From an uncultured Bacteroidaceae bacterium (GTDB taxonomy: Bacteria; Bacteroidota; Bacteroidia; Bacteroidales; Bacteroidaceae), in the NCBI GenBank assembly GCA_905235575.1, contig CAJOLZ010000011.1, forward strand, positions 1 to 58,260: 58,260 nt of DNA, in the 5' to 3' direction. How positions within the stretch are numbered: the first letter of the stretch is position 1; each line of letters opens with the position of its first letter. Below are positions 18,429 to 28,848 of this stretch, one piece after another. Made by a program: the position numbers and the translations under genes. A model generated the notes under the pieces. That model was not told where the DNA came from, searched no databases, and saw only the letters and a program-made list of their open reading frames with translations.

Positions 18429-19725
18429 ACTCCTCCGCGTTGCCGTCAATGTGTGTCGCTTCGTGCTCGCCTTCACTTTCCTGTTCTCGGGATTCGTGAA
18501 GTTAAACGACCCGCGCGGCACGCAATACAAGATAGAGGATTATGCTCAGGCATTTGGCGCTGCAGCGGCGGTGCCTCCACCCGTGCCACTGGTAGCGTCG
18601 GTGGCGCTGGCCATGCTGGAATTCTGCCTGGGCGTGTGGTTTTTCTTCGGCATCAACCGCCGTCGCAGCGAGGCGTTTGCGACATTGCTGATGGCCGTCT
18701 TCACGCCCGTCACGCTCTATCTGGCGCTCACCGATGCCGTGCACGACTGCGGTTGTTTCGGCGACGCACTGGTGCTGACGAACTGGCAGACCTTTGCGAA
18801 GAACATCGTGCTGCTGGCTGCCGCGCTCTTCCTCTTGCGCCACGGCAGGCTCATCACGCGCTTCGTCACGCAGCGCAACCAGTGGCTCATCACGCTCTAT
18901 TCGTGGTTCTTCGCTTTCATCTTCGCCTCCGTCAACCTCTACCGCCTGCCGCTCATCGACTTCCGTCCCTACCATATCGGTGCTAATCTGGCAGAGAAGA
19001 TGCAACTGGACAGCGAGGTGGAGTATGAGACCACCTTCATCCTCGAGAAAGACGGACAGCAGCGCGAGTTCACCCTCGAGAATTATCCCGACTCCACATG
19101 GACGTTCGTCGATTCGCGCACCGAGCAGAAAAGCCACGGGAATGCCGTGCCCGAGATAACAGACTTCACGGTCACCACCATTGGTGACATGCAGGATGAC
19201 ATCACCGAGGTGCTGCTTGCCGACACGGGTTACACCTTCCTCCTCGTCTCGCCCTATCTCGAACAGGCCGATGACGGAGTGATGGACCGCATCGCAGCCA
19301 TCCACGACTACAGTCTCGAGCAGGAGTGCAACTTCCTCTGTCTCACCTCGAGCAGCGAGGAGGCCATCGCCCGGTGGCAGGACATCACCGGAGCCGAGTA
19401 TCCCTTCTGTCACACCGATGCCGTGACGCTGAAGACCATGGTACGCTCCAATCCCGGACTGCTCCTCCTGAAGAACGGCTGCGTGGTCAACAAATGGCCC
19501 CACACAGCACTGCCGCGGGAGAATGCCCTCGTAGGACCGCTACACGAACTGCCCCTGGCACATCCGACCCACAGCAGTTTGCTGCGTCGAATCGTCCGTG
19601 TCATTCTCTCCTACATCATCCCGCTGCTCCTGTGGACGTTGGCCGACCGACTGTGGGTGGGATACAAAATCAGAAAACTGCATAAATTCGAACATACAAA
19701 CCCTAAAAAAGAAAAAGAACAATGA
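18406..19725 (+). CDS. DoxX-type membrane protein with thioredoxin-like C-terminal region (BT_3928-like)
   Basis: A 439-residue inner-membrane protein. The N-terminal ~170 residues hold about four hydrophobic segments ([51 protein letters not shown]) and a HDCGCFGD cysteine pair, as in DoxX/MauE-type proteins. Residues ~180-390 are periplasmic and thioredoxin-like in layout ([12 protein letters not shown]), and a last hydrophobic segment is near residue 400 ([14 protein letters not shown]). The start is GTG inside the DUF1599 gene, which indicates coupling. The tpiA ATG overlaps its stop. A redox role is likely but the substrate is unknown. Confidence 0.85.
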   Translation: MTTTRQNRLLRVAVNVCRFVLAFTFLFSGFVKLNDPRGTQYKIEDYAQAFGAAAAVPPPVPLVASVALAMLEFCLGVWFFFGINRRRSEAFATLLMAVFTPVTLYLALTDAVHDCGCFGDALVLTNWQTFAKNIVLLAAALFLLRHGRLITRFVTQRNQWLITLYSWFFAFIFASVNLYRLPLIDFRPYHIGANLAEKMQLDSEVEYETTFILEKDGQQREFTLENYPDSTWTFVDSRTEQKSHGNAVPEITDFTVTTIGDMQDDITEVLLADTGYTFLLVSPYLEQADDGVMDRIAAIHDYSLEQECNFLCLTSSSEEAIARWQDITGAEYPFCHTDAVTLKTMVRSNPGLLLLKNGCVVNKWPHTALPRENALVGPLHELPLAHPTHSSLLRRIVRVILSYIIPLLLWTLADRLWVGYKIRKLHKFEHTNPKKEKEQ

Positions 19726-20480
19726 GAAAGAAAATCGTTGCAGGCAACTGGAAAATGAACAAGACCCTGCAGGAAGGCATTGCATTGGCCTCCGAACTGA
19801 AAGAAATCCTCGCTGCCGAGACACCAAAGTGTGATGTCATCATCGGCACTCCCTTCATTCATCTGGCAACCCTCGCCGAGCTCACAAAGGACAGCGTCAT
19901 CGCCGTCAGCGCTGAGAACTGTGCCGACAAGGCCAGCGGTGCATACACGGGCGAAGTGAGTGCAGCCATGGTGAAGAGCACCGGTGCTGAGTACGTAATC
20001 CTGGGCCACAGCGAGCGTCGCGAATACTACCACGAGACTCCCGAGATTCTGAAGGAGAAGGTAGATCTGGCACTGGAGAACGGTCTGAAGGTAATCTTCT
20101 GCATCGGCGAGAGCCTGGCTCAGCGCGAGCAGGGCGAGCAGGAAGCAGTTTGCAAGGCCGAGCTGGCTGGCAGCGTGTTCCACCTGACACCCGAGCAGTG
20201 GAAGAACATCGTCATCGCCTACGAACCTATCTGGGCCATCGGTACAGGCAAGACCGCTACAGCTGAGCAGGCTGAGGAAATTCACGCCTACATCCGCAAG
20301 TGTGTGGCTGAGGTCTATGGAGAGCAGGCTGCCGAGGACACCAGCATCCTCTACGGAGGCAGCTGCAAGGCCAGCAACGCACCTGAGCTCTTTGCAAAGC
20401 CCGACATCGACGGCGGTCTCATCGGCGGTGCTTCGCTGAAGGCTCCCGACTTCAAGGGTATCATCGACGCATGGAAATAA
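19722..20480 (+). CDS. tpiA: Triosephosphate isomerase
   Basis: A 252-residue TIM-barrel enzyme that interconverts DHAP and glyceraldehyde 3-phosphate. The catalytic residues are visible: K in GNWKMNKT, H96 in LGHSERREY and E168 in [11 protein letters not shown]. The phosphate-binding [15 protein letters not shown] and GGLIGGASL are present. The ATG overlaps the previous stop by 4 nt (ATGA). A long hairpin follows the stop. Confidence 0.97.
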   Translation: MRKKIVAGNWKMNKTLQEGIALASELKEILAAETPKCDVIIGTPFIHLATLAELTKDSVIAVSAENCADKASGAYTGEVSAAMVKSTGAEYVILGHSERREYYHETPEILKEKVDLALENGLKVIFCIGESLAQREQGEQEAVCKAELAGSVFHLTPEQWKNIVIAYEPIWAIGTGKTATAEQAEEIHAYIRKCVAEVYGEQAAEDTSILYGGSCKASNAPELFAKPDIDGGLIGGASLKAPDFKGIIDAWK

Positions 20481-20482
20481 AA

Positions 20483-20523
20483 AACTTACCCCTGCCTCTT
20501 CATGCAAGGGGCAGGGGCAAGTT
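20483..20523 (+). terminator. Intergenic hairpin after tpiA
   Basis: AACTTACCCCTGCC pairs with GGCAGGGGCAAGTT (14 bp, one mismatch) around a short loop, 3 nt after the tpiA stop. No T run follows, so it may attenuate or protect the mRNA end rather than terminate fully. Confidence 0.6.
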
Positions 20524-20586
20524 AAACAAACTCGAGAATCGAAGGACTGAAGAGCTTGAGAAAATTAAGAACTCATAATCTCAAAA

Positions 20587-21144
20587 ATGAACTATAAACC
20601 CATTCTCACGCTGCTGCTTGCCTGCATCACGCAGATGCTCTCGGCACAGACCAAGTTCACCGACCAGTTGCAGCAAATCGTGCCTGGTAAAGGGCGCGTA
20701 GTCCTACATCAAAGCCAGGCCATCACCGACCTCGTAAATTCGCCCGATGCTACACCCGTGAATTCGCGGGCTGCTCGCGTCATTCAGAACGAGGCCAAGA
20801 AGCAGCCTGCAGACGTTGCAGCTGCGGCCAAGGTCGAAGAGGAAACCGAAGAGACGACAACCACGCCCACGGCTCGCGTGAGGATGAACGGCTATCGTAT
20901 ACAAGTCTATTCGGGAGGCAACTCGCGGCAGGCTAAGAATGAGGCGACCATGATGGGAAACCGTGTCAAGAGTCTCTTCTCCGAACTTTCCGTCTACACC
21001 AACTTCGCCAGCCCCCACTGGATATGTCGTGTGGGCGATTTCAAGACCTACGAAGAGGCCAACGAGGTCTTCCGCCAGTTGCGCGCCACTGGTAGGTTCC
21101 GCGAAGCAGTCATCGTAAAGAGTAAGATTCTCGCTCCCTACTAA
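20587..21144 (+). CDS. SPOR domain-containing protein
   Basis: A 185-residue exported protein with a signal peptide ([17 protein letters not shown]), a low-complexity middle part rich in A, E and T ([14 protein letters not shown]), and a C-terminal SPOR domain at about residues 100-180 ([18 protein letters not shown], then [17 protein letters not shown]). SPOR domains bind denuded septal peptidoglycan, so a periplasmic role in division or the cell wall is expected. It ends 2 nt before folE and shares the operon. Confidence 0.92.
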   Translation: MNYKPILTLLLACITQMLSAQTKFTDQLQQIVPGKGRVVLHQSQAITDLVNSPDATPVNSRAARVIQNEAKKQPADVAAAAKVEEETEETTTTPTARVRMNGYRIQVYSGGNSRQAKNEATMMGNRVKSLFSELSVYTNFASPHWICRVGDFKTYEEANEVFRQLRATGRFREAVIVKSKILAPY

Positions 21145-21146
21145 GC

Positions 21147-21710
21147 ATGGAAACTGACAATCAGCAAGAACTGGCCGCCCACATGGAGCAAATACTGCGC
21201 ATCGTGGGCGAAGATCCCTGTCGCGAAGGGCTGATACGTACCCCGGTCAGGGTGGCACGTGCCTTTGCCGAACTCACCTCCGGCTATGATCAGGACCCCA
21301 TCGAGGTCCTCAATTCGGCCAAATTTCACGAGGACTATCGCCAGATGGTCATCGTGCGCGACATCAATTTCTATTCGCTCTGCGAACATCACCTACTCCC
21401 TTTCTACGGCCGCGTGCACGTAGCCTACATTCCTGACGGACAGGTCACTGGTCTCAGCAAGTTGGCCCGTGTGGTCGACATTTTTGCGCATCGTCTGCAG
21501 ATACAGGAACGTCTCACCAAGCAGATACGTCAGAGCATACAGCAGTCGCTCAGCCCGCTCGGCGTGATGGTGGTGGTAGAGGCGCAGCACATGTGTATGC
21601 AGATGCGCGGAGTACAGAAACAGGGCAGCATAACCACTACCAGTGATTTCTGCGGAGTCTTCAATCAGGCTAAGACGCGCGAGGAGTTCCTGGCGCTCAT
21701 AAAAGATTAG
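21147..21710 (+). CDS. folE: GTP cyclohydrolase I
   Basis: A 187-residue FolE that converts GTP to 7,8-dihydroneopterin triphosphate, the first step of folate synthesis. Zinc ligands and family motifs are visible: [40 protein letters not shown] and [12 protein letters not shown]. The length is typical. It is the last gene of the run from DUF1599 and converges on dnaG, with an 80-bp repeat element between. Confidence 0.96.
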   Translation: METDNQQELAAHMEQILRIVGEDPCREGLIRTPVRVARAFAELTSGYDQDPIEVLNSAKFHEDYRQMVIVRDINFYSLCEHHLLPFYGRVHVAYIPDGQVTGLSKLARVVDIFAHRLQIQERLTKQIRQSIQQSLSPLGVMVVVEAQHMCMQMRGVQKQGSITTTSDFCGVFNQAKTREEFLALIKD

Positions 21711-21765
21711 ATTTTTATCGTCTGGCGGAGTTTCCATAAGCAGTTCATTTCGAACTCAACCGGAA

Positions 21766-21845
21766 CGCACCGCGTTTTTCAGCCCGACGCACCACGTTGC
21801 GAAGGGCAACGCACCACGCTGCGACAGGCGTCGCACCACGGTGCG
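21766..21845 (+). repeat. 80-bp four-palindrome element, copy 4
   Basis: Units CGCACCGCGTTTTT (21766), CGCACCACGTTGCG (21788), CGCACCACGCTGCG (21810), CGCACCACGGTGCG (21832). Spacers CAGCCCGA, AAGGGCAA, ACAGGCGT. Exact 22-bp period, followed by TTTC. It lies between the convergent folE and dnaG genes. Confidence 0.93.
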
Positions 21846-21893
21846 TTTCTATGAGATTTCTGAATCAGGATTTTTCGGCGTAGGAAGAAGTTC

Positions 21894-23915
21894 CTACCTG
21901 ATGACTATCCGCTGTCCGGCCTCCTTGGCCAGCTCATCGGCCAGTCGTTTGCGCTCGTTGTATTGTTCTATGAGTGTGCGAAAAGCCTGACGGTCGGCAG
22001 CCAGTTTCGGATTCTTGGTCTGCTCCACGAGCTGGCGGAGCTCGTTCCTGACCTGCATGAGTTTTATGTTGGCCACGATGGGAGGCACCACGTCGGCAGG
22101 CTGTTTGTCGGTGGGTTCTCCATATACACGGCTCAGCGGCTCGCGTTCGGAGGTCAGTCGGAAGGCCTCGGCACTGATGCTTGCGTCGGGGTGGTTCAGG
22201 AAGTAGTGCTCGGCACGGAAATTCGGTTCTTTGATGTGCTGGAGTGCCTCGCTGAGCATCTGGGCATAGAGGGGGGAGCGGAGGTGGAAGTTGCCGTCTT
22301 CGAGACTGTAATAGATGTATTCGACGATGGTCAGCGGCACCTCGTTGCCATTTTCGTCTTCCACGTTGCACATTATCTGCTCGCCTTTCTCTACGATGAT
22401 GGCCGCCAGCGGTTCCTCCTCGGCGTAGGGGGCCGAAGGGACGGGCTGCGGGGCGGTGTGTACGGGTACCTCGGTTGTGGTCGGCTGCTCGGGACCTTCG
22501 GGCTGGGGTGCCATGCTTTTCCGACGCTCCTCGCGTTCGATTTCCTTGCGCTCTTCGTCCTTGATGCGCTGCCGTTGTGTGTTGACGGCCGAGGTGATGA
22601 GCTTCTCTTCCATCTGCAACGTCTGTGCAGCCTGACGGATGTAAAGTACACGCGTTATCTCGTTGGGAATTACGGCGATACTTTCTGCGATATTAGTGAT
22701 GAGCTGGCTGAGTTGCACGGGATCGCCCTTGGCTTTTTCCAGCGTATTGTTCACCTTGAACGTGATGAAGTCCACCTGGTGTGTCTTCAGATATTCCTGA
22801 TACTCGGTGGCATTGTGCTTGCGTGCAAAGCTGTCGGGGTCGTCGCCGTCGGGCAGCAGGAGCAGTTTCACGTTCATCCCCTCGGCCAGCAGCATGTCTA
22901 TGCCCCTCTCGCTGGCATGAATGCCTGCTTCGTCACCGTCGAAAATCACGCTGATATTGTTCGTCATACGGTGTATGAGACGTATCTGGTCGGTGGTCAG
23001 CGCAGTGCCCGACGAGGCCACCACGTTCTCCACTCCCTGCTGGTGCATGGCCATCACATCTGTGTATCCCTCAACCAGATAGCAGAGGTCTTTCTTCCGT
23101 ATGGCTTCTTTTGCCTGAAAGAGTCCGAAAAGTTCTTTGCGCTTGCTGTATACGAGACTTTCGGGCGAGTTCAGATACTTCACGTTCACGCCCTTCGTCG
23201 CAGCGTCGAGCACACGTCCGCCAAAGCCGGCCACACGTCCGCTCATGGTGAAGATGGGCCAGATGACACGTCCGTGGAAGCGGTCGCGCAGCCTGCCCGT
23301 CTGTTCGTTCTTGATGCATAGTCCGGTGCCTATGCTGTTCTTAGGATCCTTCTCGTCAATGGTGTTGGTGAGATATTTCTCTTGATATCCGGCTTTCAAT
23401 GCATCGTTGGCCATGGTGTTCTCACGGCTCTCGGGGCAGTAGCCCAGCTGGAATCGCTCGATGATATCGTCGCGGAAACCTCGGTTGCGGAAATAAGCCA
23501 TTCCGATGGCGCGGCCGTCGTCGGTCTCGCGTAGCTGATGCCGGAACCAGTTGCGTGCCCATTCGTTGACAATGAACATGCTGTCGCGGTCGCCCTGCGA
23601 TTGTTTTTCCTCGGGCGTCAGTTCTTTCTCTTCGATGGGAATGCCGTATTTTCGTGCCAGATAGCGCAACGCGTCGGGGTAGGAGAGTTGCTCGTGCTCC
23701 ATGATGAAGTGCACGGGATTGCCCCCCTTTCCGCACGAAAAACATTTGCAGAAGTTCTTGGCAGGCGACACCATGAACGAAGGTGTGTGGTCGTCGTGAA
23801 AGGGACAAAGGCCTTTCAGATTTGCACCGGCACGCTTCAGATTGACAAAATCAGAAACGACGTCCACGATGTTCGCAGCGTCTATGATTTTGTCTATCGT
23901 TGCCCTGTCAATCAT
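21894..23915 (-). CDS. dnaG: DNA primase
   Basis: A 673-residue DnaG that makes RNA primers at the replication fork. The N-terminal zinc finger has CPFH and FCKCFSCGKGG ligands. The Toprim core is visible as YLVEGYTDVMAMHQQG and ISVIFDGDEAGIHAS. The C-terminal part, rich in proline and glutamate around residues 450-500, leads to a helical helicase-binding domain. It lies 25 nt downstream of the Lrp gene in a minus-strand run with S4, pepT, pth and rplY. Confidence 0.96.
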   Translation of the reverse strand: MIDRATIDKIIDAANIVDVVSDFVNLKRAGANLKGLCPFHDDHTPSFMVSPAKNFCKCFSCGKGGNPVHFIMEHEQLSYPDALRYLARKYGIPIEEKELTPEEKQSQGDRDSMFIVNEWARNWFRHQLRETDDGRAIGMAYFRNRGFRDDIIERFQLGYCPESRENTMANDALKAGYQEKYLTNTIDEKDPKNSIGTGLCIKNEQTGRLRDRFHGRVIWPIFTMSGRVAGFGGRVLDAATKGVNVKYLNSPESLVYSKRKELFGLFQAKEAIRKKDLCYLVEGYTDVMAMHQQGVENVVASSGTALTTDQIRLIHRMTNNISVIFDGDEAGIHASERGIDMLLAEGMNVKLLLLPDGDDPDSFARKHNATEYQEYLKTHQVDFITFKVNNTLEKAKGDPVQLSQLITNIAESIAVIPNEITRVLYIRQAAQTLQMEEKLITSAVNTQRQRIKDEERKEIEREERRKSMAPQPEGPEQPTTTEVPVHTAPQPVPSAPYAEEEPLAAIIVEKGEQIMCNVEDENGNEVPLTIVEYIYYSLEDGNFHLRSPLYAQMLSEALQHIKEPNFRAEHYFLNHPDASISAEAFRLTSEREPLSRVYGEPTDKQPADVVPPIVANIKLMQVRNELRQLVEQTKNPKLAADRQAFRTLIEQYNERKRLADELAKEAGQRIVIR

Positions 23916-23940
23916 TGGTATGTTGTCAAGTCTGTCATCC

Positions 23941-24402
23941 TCAGATGTACAGTCCGTATTCGTGCTTGATTTCCTCCATCACGAACGTGCTTTCGATGCT
24001 GCCTACGCTCTCGATGGCTCCCAGCGTGTTCAGCAGGAACTCCTGATAGTCATGCATGTTGGTGGCATGAATCTTCAGCAGATAGTCAAAGTTTCCACTG
24101 ATGTTGTAACATTCCGTCACCTGCGGCACTTCCTTGATGCGGTCTACGAAATCATAGGCGATGGCAGTGTTCATACGACGCAACTTGACGTTGCAGAACA
24201 CCACGAATCCCTGATTCAGTTTTTCTGCATCCAGCACAGCGATGTATTTCTTGATGTACCCTTGCCGTTCGAGGCGTTTCATTCGTTCGAAGACGGGAGT
24301 CGTAGAGAGGTTCACGGCTGCCGCAACTTCTTTTGTCGTTAGGCGTGCATTCTGCTGCAATGTCCGCAGAATGAGCAAATCAGTTTTGTCGAGCGTTTCC
24401 AT
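23941..24402 (-). CDS. Lrp/AsnC family transcriptional regulator
   Basis: A 153-residue regulator with an N-terminal winged HTH (LTTKEVAAAVNLSTTPVFERM, residues ~18-40) and a C-terminal RAM/AsnC ligand domain (GFVVFCNVKL, then VTECYNISGNFDYLLKIHA). It probably responds to an amino acid; the ligand is unknown. Its ATG shares a base with the stop of the S4 gene, so the two are coupled. Confidence 0.93.
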   Translation of the reverse strand: METLDKTDLLILRTLQQNARLTTKEVAAAVNLSTTPVFERMKRLERQGYIKKYIAVLDAEKLNQGFVVFCNVKLRRMNTAIAYDFVDRIKEVPQVTECYNISGNFDYLLKIHATNMHDYQEFLLNTLGAIESVGSIESTFVMEEIKHEYGLYI

Positions 24403-24854
24403 TATTCGTAAGTTTCGTCAGTATCTGTATCGTCTGAATCAATGTCAAAATCAAAATCGGCGTAGAACATGGGTGTTTCTCCGGCAAATTCCTCCAGGCT
24501 GCGCCGGTCTTTCTTTGTGGGGCGTCCGGTGCCCTTGGCTCTGTTCACAAAGCCGCTTATCTTGCTCATCTCAAGAAGCTCGTATTGATCGGGTGCAGTC
24601 ACGTTCTCCAATATCTCAGGAATCAGTTTTGCACTCACGCGCTTCTCTATGGGTTGCAGCACGCGGAAACTGTATGTGATGGGCGGCTTTCGCACATCAA
24701 CCACGTCGCCAGCCTTAATCGTACGACTGGCTTTCAATTGCGCACCGTGCATGCTCACCTGCCCTTTCTTGCAGGCGGCAGCTGCTATGGTGCGCGTCTT
24801 GAAGATGCGTGCGGCCCAGAGCCATTTGTCGATGCGTGCTTCGGTGTTTGCCAT
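24402..24854 (-). CDS. S4 domain RNA-binding protein (HslR-like)
   Basis: A 150-residue protein with an N-terminal S4 RNA-binding domain (RIDKWLWAARIFKTRTIAA, then VSMHGAQLKASRTIKAGD) and an acidic C-terminal tail (DFDIDSDDTDTDE). It resembles Hsp15/HslR, which binds stalled 50S subunits. Its start lies immediately next to the pepT stop. The acidic tail is longer than in the E. coli protein. Confidence 0.9.
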   Translation of the reverse strand: MANTEARIDKWLWAARIFKTRTIAAAACKKGQVSMHGAQLKASRTIKAGDVVDVRKPPITYSFRVLQPIEKRVSAKLIPEILENVTAPDQYELLEMSKISGFVNRAKGTGRPTKKDRRSLEEFAGETPMFYADFDFDIDSDDTDTDETYE

Positions 24855-26081
24855 TTACATTTCAGCAGTCAGCCTGCATATGTTTACAATAGTTTGCATA
24901 GCCTTCTCCATGCTTTGAATGGGGAGGAACTCATTTCGTCCGTGGAAGTTCAGTCCGCCTGCAAAGATGTTGGGGCAGGGTAGTCCTTTGAAGGAGAGTT
25001 GTGCACCGTCGGTGCCTCCCCGGATGGGTACGATGGTGCAGTGGCCGCATGCTTCCTCGATGGCCTGCTGGGCTATCTGAATGATGTGTGGCTTGTCTTC
25101 CACCTGGCTCAGCATGTTGTAGTATTGGTCTTTCAGTATCGGGGTGACTGTTCCCTCACCATACTTTTCATTCATCTCGCGTGCCTTCTCTTTGATGAAT
25201 TCCTTGCGCTGCTCAAATATCTCTCGGTTATGGTCGCGAATGATGTAGGAAAGTGTTGCTTCCTCAATGGTGGCCTGTATGCTACACAAATGATAGAAGC
25301 CTTCGTAGCCTTCGGTGGTACTGGGTGTCTGGTCAGTTGGAAGCAGGCTGTTGAATTCATTTGCCAGCAGACAGGCATTTATCATTTTGCCTTTTGCGTA
25401 GCCCGGATGTACGTTGCGTCCCTTGATCTCTATTCTTGCGCTGGCTGCATTGAAGTTCTCATATTCGAGTTCTCCGACTTCGCCGCCATCCATGGTGTAT
25501 GCCCATTTGCATCCGAATTTCTCCACGTCGAAGCGATGTGCACCGGCTCCGATCTCCTCGTCGGGGTTGAAGGCGATGCGTATTTTGCCGTGCTTTACTT
25601 CGGGATGGTTCATCAAATAGGTCATTGCAGTGACAATCTCGGCAATGCCTGCCTTGTCGTCAGCGCCCAGCAGTGTGGTGCCGTCAGTCACAATGAGGTC
25701 CTCACCGATGTGATTCTTCAGTTCGGGAAACTGTTCGACGGTTGTCTTGATTCCCAGTTCGGAGTTCAGCACGATGTCTTCTCCGTCGTATTTCTGGATG
25801 ATGCGTGGCTTAATGTCGGCACCGCTGCAGTCGGGACTGGTATCCATGTGTGCAATGAAGCCGATGGTGGGCACTTCTTTGTCGGAGTTGGCGGGCAGCG
25901 TTGCATAGACATAGGCATGCTCATCCATTTCAACATCCTGCAGCCCGAGGTTTTTCAGTTCTTCGGTCAGATATCGTGCCAGTGCAAACTGTTTCTGCGT
26001 GCTGGGACATTCAGCCTCGTTCTCTTCGCTCGACTGTGTGTCGAAGGAGACATATTTCAAGAATCTGTCTACAAGTTCCAT
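24855..26081 (-). CDS. pepT: Peptidase T (tripeptidase)
   Basis: A 408-residue M20 zinc aminopeptidase that releases the N-terminal residue of tripeptides in the cytoplasm. Motifs: [13 protein letters not shown] (metal histidine and catalytic aspartate), [33 protein letters not shown] (catalytic glutamate), and the C-terminal [19 protein letters not shown]. The length is normal. It starts 2 nt after the pth stop. Confidence 0.96.
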   Translation of the reverse strand: MELVDRFLKYVSFDTQSSEENEAECPSTQKQFALARYLTEELKNLGLQDVEMDEHAYVYATLPANSDKEVPTIGFIAHMDTSPDCSGADIKPRIIQKYDGEDIVLNSELGIKTTVEQFPELKNHIGEDLIVTDGTTLLGADDKAGIAEIVTAMTYLMNHPEVKHGKIRIAFNPDEEIGAGAHRFDVEKFGCKWAYTMDGGEVGELEYENFNAASARIEIKGRNVHPGYAKGKMINACLLANEFNSLLPTDQTPSTTEGYEGFYHLCSIQATIEEATLSYIIRDHNREIFEQRKEFIKEKAREMNEKYGEGTVTPILKDQYYNMLSQVEDKPHIIQIAQQAIEEACGHCTIVPIRGGTDGAQLSFKGLPCPNIFAGGLNFHGRNEFLPIQSMEKAMQTIVNICRLTAEM

Positions 26082-26083
26082 GT

Positions 26084-26647
26084 TTATTTTCCGTTATAGT
26101 GGTTCATTGCAAATTGTATGCCGCTCAGGGCAAAAGCTTTGATGGCTTCGCATGCTACGGGAACCTTCTCGTTCACCAGTGTCTCTTCTTCGGGCATGAA
26201 CGGGCTCAGTACGTAGTCCACCTGTGTCCCTTGTGGAAAATCGTTCCCGATGCCGAATCGCAGCCTGTAGAAGCCTTCAGTTCCCAATACTTGCGTGATG
26301 TGTCGCAGTCCGTTGTGTCCTGCCGAGCCACCGCCCGGTTTCATGCGCAGTGTGCCCAATGGCAAGCTGATATCGTCCACCACCACAAGCAGGTTCTCCA
26401 GCGGAATTTTCTCCTGTTGCATCCAGTAGCGTACAGCATTGCCGCTGAGGTTCATGTAGGTGGATGGCTTCAGCAGTATGAGTTCCGCACTTTTCACCCG
26501 CTGGTGACCTACGAAGCCATATCGCCGGTCCTCAAAAACAGTATTGGACGCCTTAGCCAGGGCGTCCAATACTCTAAATCCGATATTGTGGCGGGTGCCA
26601 TCGTACTCGGGTCCGATGTTGCCCAGCCCTGTTATCAGGTACTTCAT
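26084..26647 (-). CDS. pth: Peptidyl-tRNA hydrolase
   Basis: A 187-residue Pth that recycles peptidyl-tRNA. Family motifs: [18 protein letters not shown] (with the catalytic-histidine region), [36 protein letters not shown] and GHNGLRHI. It follows rplY at 21 nt, the common rplY-pth pairing. Confidence 0.96.
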   Translation of the reverse strand: MKYLITGLGNIGPEYDGTRHNIGFRVLDALAKASNTVFEDRRYGFVGHQRVKSAELILLKPSTYMNLSGNAVRYWMQQEKIPLENLLVVVDDISLPLGTLRMKPGGGSAGHNGLRHITQVLGTEGFYRLRFGIGNDFPQGTQVDYVLSPFMPEEETLVNEKVPVACEAIKAFALSGIQFAMNHYNGK

Positions 26648-26668
26648 TCAGTGTGTGTCGGGCAGGTA

Positions 26669-27265
26669 TTATTCATCCTTCTTGGCAGCTGCACTCATGG
26701 CGCTACGTGTCATCTTCACCTGACATACCACAACGCTGGGGCTGGTCATGAGTTCCAGACCTTCGAATTTCAGTTCGGCAGCCTTGATAGTCTTGCCCAG
26801 TCCGAGGTTTGTCACGTCGATGTCCAGACGTTCGGGGATGCGGGTATAGGGAGCACGCACTTTCAGTTTGCGTACGTTGGCAGCCAGCTTACCACCGGCC
26901 TTCACACCTTCTGCCAGTCCGTTCAGCTTGATGGGCACTTCCATTACGATGGGCTTCTCCTCGGTGATTTCATAGAAGTCAACGTGGAGCAGTTTGTCTG
27001 TAACGGGATGGAACTGCAACTCCTTCATGATGGCTTTGCATTCCTTGCCGTCAATGTTCAGGTTTACGCTGTAGATGTCGGGAGTGTAGACCAGTTTGCG
27101 AAGACCTTCCTGTGTTACAGTGAAGCTCTTTGCAACGGGCTGTCCGTTCTCATCCTTTTCAACACCGTAGAGGTTGCAGGGAACTGCACCTGTCTTGCGG
27201 ATTTCGCGAGCACCTTTCTTACCGCTTGCAACGCGGGCGGTGCCTTTTACGTCGATACTTTTCAT
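26669..27265 (-). CDS. rplY: 50S ribosomal protein L25 (Ctc/TL5 type)
   Basis: A 198-residue L25 of the long Ctc/TL5 form with an extra C-terminal beta domain. The N-terminus GTARVASGKKGAREIRKTG and the block KELQFHPVTDKLLHVDFYEI are typical. It binds 5S rRNA in the large subunit. It is the first gene after the promoter at 27342-27372 and leads the pth-pepT-S4-lrp-dnaG run. Confidence 0.95.
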   Translation of the reverse strand: MKSIDVKGTARVASGKKGAREIRKTGAVPCNLYGVEKDENGQPVAKSFTVTQEGLRKLVYTPDIYSVNLNIDGKECKAIMKELQFHPVTDKLLHVDFYEITEEKPIVMEVPIKLNGLAEGVKAGGKLAANVRKLKVRAPYTRIPERLDIDVTNLGLGKTIKAAELKFEGLELMTSPSVVVCQVKMTRSAMSAAAKKDE

Positions 27266-27341
27266 CTCTGTTTTTTGTTTTGTGTTACTCTAAATTAAGT
27301 TTTCTCTGCTTAATTCGCCATCACACGGCTCAAAAGCGCGG

Positions 27342-27372
27342 CAAAGATACAGCTTTTTGCCGAATTTTCAAA
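27342..27372 (-). promoter_or_regulatory. Promoter of the rplY operon
   Basis: On the minus strand TTTG (27372-27369) is followed after 19 bp by TATCTTTG (27349-27342). The box lies about 77 nt upstream of rplY and overlaps the end of the PUR-alpha-like gene. Confidence 0.75.
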
Positions 27373-27718
27373 ATTCCAAGTCTATTTTTATTTCATCGTC
27401 CTGTATTTCGCGTTCCTCAGCGATGCCTTGTTTCTCTCCTATGTATTGCATTGCCTCTTCCAGACTGTTGCGGAACTTGTCGAAATCTTCGCTGTATATG
27501 AAAATCTTGTGCTTCTCGTAGCTTACCTGTGGCGTTTCGGTCGGTCCGGAGAGTATTTTCTTGCTTTCGGTAATGCTCAGGTACATTTCTTCCTTGCGGT
27601 TTTGCTTTACATCGATATAATAAATTCGCTGTCCCGCCTTAACAGTTTTCGAGAAGAGTATATCTTTCTCTTTCCCCTCGGTTGATTTCTTGAAGTCTTC
27701 CATTGTCGCTCGTTTCAT
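27368..27718 (-). CDS. PUR family DNA/RNA-binding protein (DUF3276)
   Basis: A 116-residue protein of the PUR-alpha-like DUF3276 family. The single PUR repeat is visible as GQRIYYIDVKQNRKEEMYLS, then ITESKK, then EKHKIFIYSEDFDKFRNSLEEAM. Bacterial members bind single-stranded nucleic acid, probably as dimers; the physiological role is unclear. The start is taken at MKRATMEDF (27718); the ATG at 27703 is an alternative. It is divergent from nusB. Confidence 0.88.
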   Translation of the reverse strand: MKRATMEDFKKSTEGKEKDILFSKTVKAGQRIYYIDVKQNRKEEMYLSITESKKILSGPTETPQVSYEKHKIFIYSEDFDKFRNSLEEAMQYIGEKQGIAEEREIQDDEIKIDLEF

Positions 27719-27804
27719 GCGTTGTTTACCGCCCAAAATTCCTTATATTTTCTCAATCTTCCAAAAAAAATGCATAAAAATGTGTCTATTTGAGGCAAAA
27801 TGCT

Positions 27805-27812
27805 TACTTTTG
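27805..27812 (+). promoter_or_regulatory. -7 box of the nusB operon
   Basis: TACTTTTG, 23 nt before the nusB ATG at 27836. It excludes the longer frame beginning at 27800. Confidence 0.65.
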
Positions 27813-27835
27813 TCCGATTTTTAAGCGATTCAGAC

Positions 27836-28798
27836 ATGGTTAACCGCGAACTTATTCGTCAAAAGATACTACAAATTGTGTATTCTTATTACCAGCATGG
27901 AGTGGACAATGTCGACGAGGCAGAGAGGCGTTTGCTTGAGAGTCTCTCAAAGTCCTATGACATGTATAATCTGCTCCTGCTCCTTCTTGTTGAGATAAAC
28001 CGCATGGCTGTCCGCTACTATCAGATGCGGCAATCGCGTGTCCAGCGTCTGGGACTTTATGAGGAAGTCAGTTCGCGTTTCATCGACAATCGTTTCATCC
28101 TCCAACTCGAGTCGAACCGTCAGCTTATGGAGTTCCGCGAGGAGCAGAACCGTTTCTGGGCCGATCAGGAAGAGTTCGTTCGCTCGCTCTATCTGCAAAT
28201 CGAGGAAACGGAATTCTATAAGGAGTACATGAATGCCAAGTCTACGACGTATGACGAGGATCGTGCCCTGTGGCGACAGATTTATCGCCAGATGATATGC
28301 AACAACGACGACCTGGACGCTATCTTCGAGGAGCAGAACATCTATTGGAACGACGACAAGGCCATCGTGGATACCTTTGTGCTGAAGTCCATCAACCGTT
28401 TCACTCCCGAGAGTACTGCCACCATGCCGTTGCTGCCCGAATACAAGAACGACAGCGACCGCGAGTTTGCCGTGCGTCTGTTGCGTCGCACCCTCTCCAA
28501 TGCCGAATATCTGCATAGTCTCATTGCCGGCAACACACGTCGGTGGGATGTCAACCGTGTGGCCCTCATGGACCGTGTGATTCTCCAGATTGCTTTGGCC
28601 GAGATAACCTCGTTCCCCGGCATCCCCGTCAGTGTAAGCATCAACGAGTATGTGGAGCTGGCCAAGACATACAGCACGCCCAAGAGCAGCAAATATGTCA
28701 ATGCCACGCTCGACAATATCACACACCAGCTCATCGAGCAGAAGAAACTCGTGAAGTCACCCGAGGCACTCCCCAAGCAGGAGGATGATGAACAGTGA
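27836..28798 (+). CDS. nusB: Transcription antitermination factor NusB
   Basis: A 320-residue long-form NusB as found in Bacteroidales; classic NusB is about 140 residues. The N-terminal part starts MVNRELIRQKILQIVYSYYQ and is helical. The canonical NusB fold lies in the C-terminal ~130 residues (NRVALMDRVILQIALAEI, then PVSVSINEYVELAKTYSTPKSSKYVNATLD). NusB with S10 binds boxA in rRNA antitermination. The gene leads the conserved nusB-yajC-YbbR-coaE-DUF5606 run. Confidence 0.93.
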   Translation: MVNRELIRQKILQIVYSYYQHGVDNVDEAERRLLESLSKSYDMYNLLLLLLVEINRMAVRYYQMRQSRVQRLGLYEEVSSRFIDNRFILQLESNRQLMEFREEQNRFWADQEEFVRSLYLQIEETEFYKEYMNAKSTTYDEDRALWRQIYRQMICNNDDLDAIFEEQNIYWNDDKAIVDTFVLKSINRFTPESTATMPLLPEYKNDSDREFAVRLLRRTLSNAEYLHSLIAGNTRRWDVNRVALMDRVILQIALAEITSFPGIPVSVSINEYVELAKTYSTPKSSKYVNATLDNITHQLIEQKKLVKSPEALPKQEDDEQ

Positions 28799-28848
28799 CA
28801 CGGCTGTTCCGAGAATGTTGAATTTACTAACCCAATAATTTTTATCGT

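Noticed and set aside
21963..23321. 452-codon frame opposite dnaG
   Set aside because: It is antisense to an intact primase and has no recognisable protein features.
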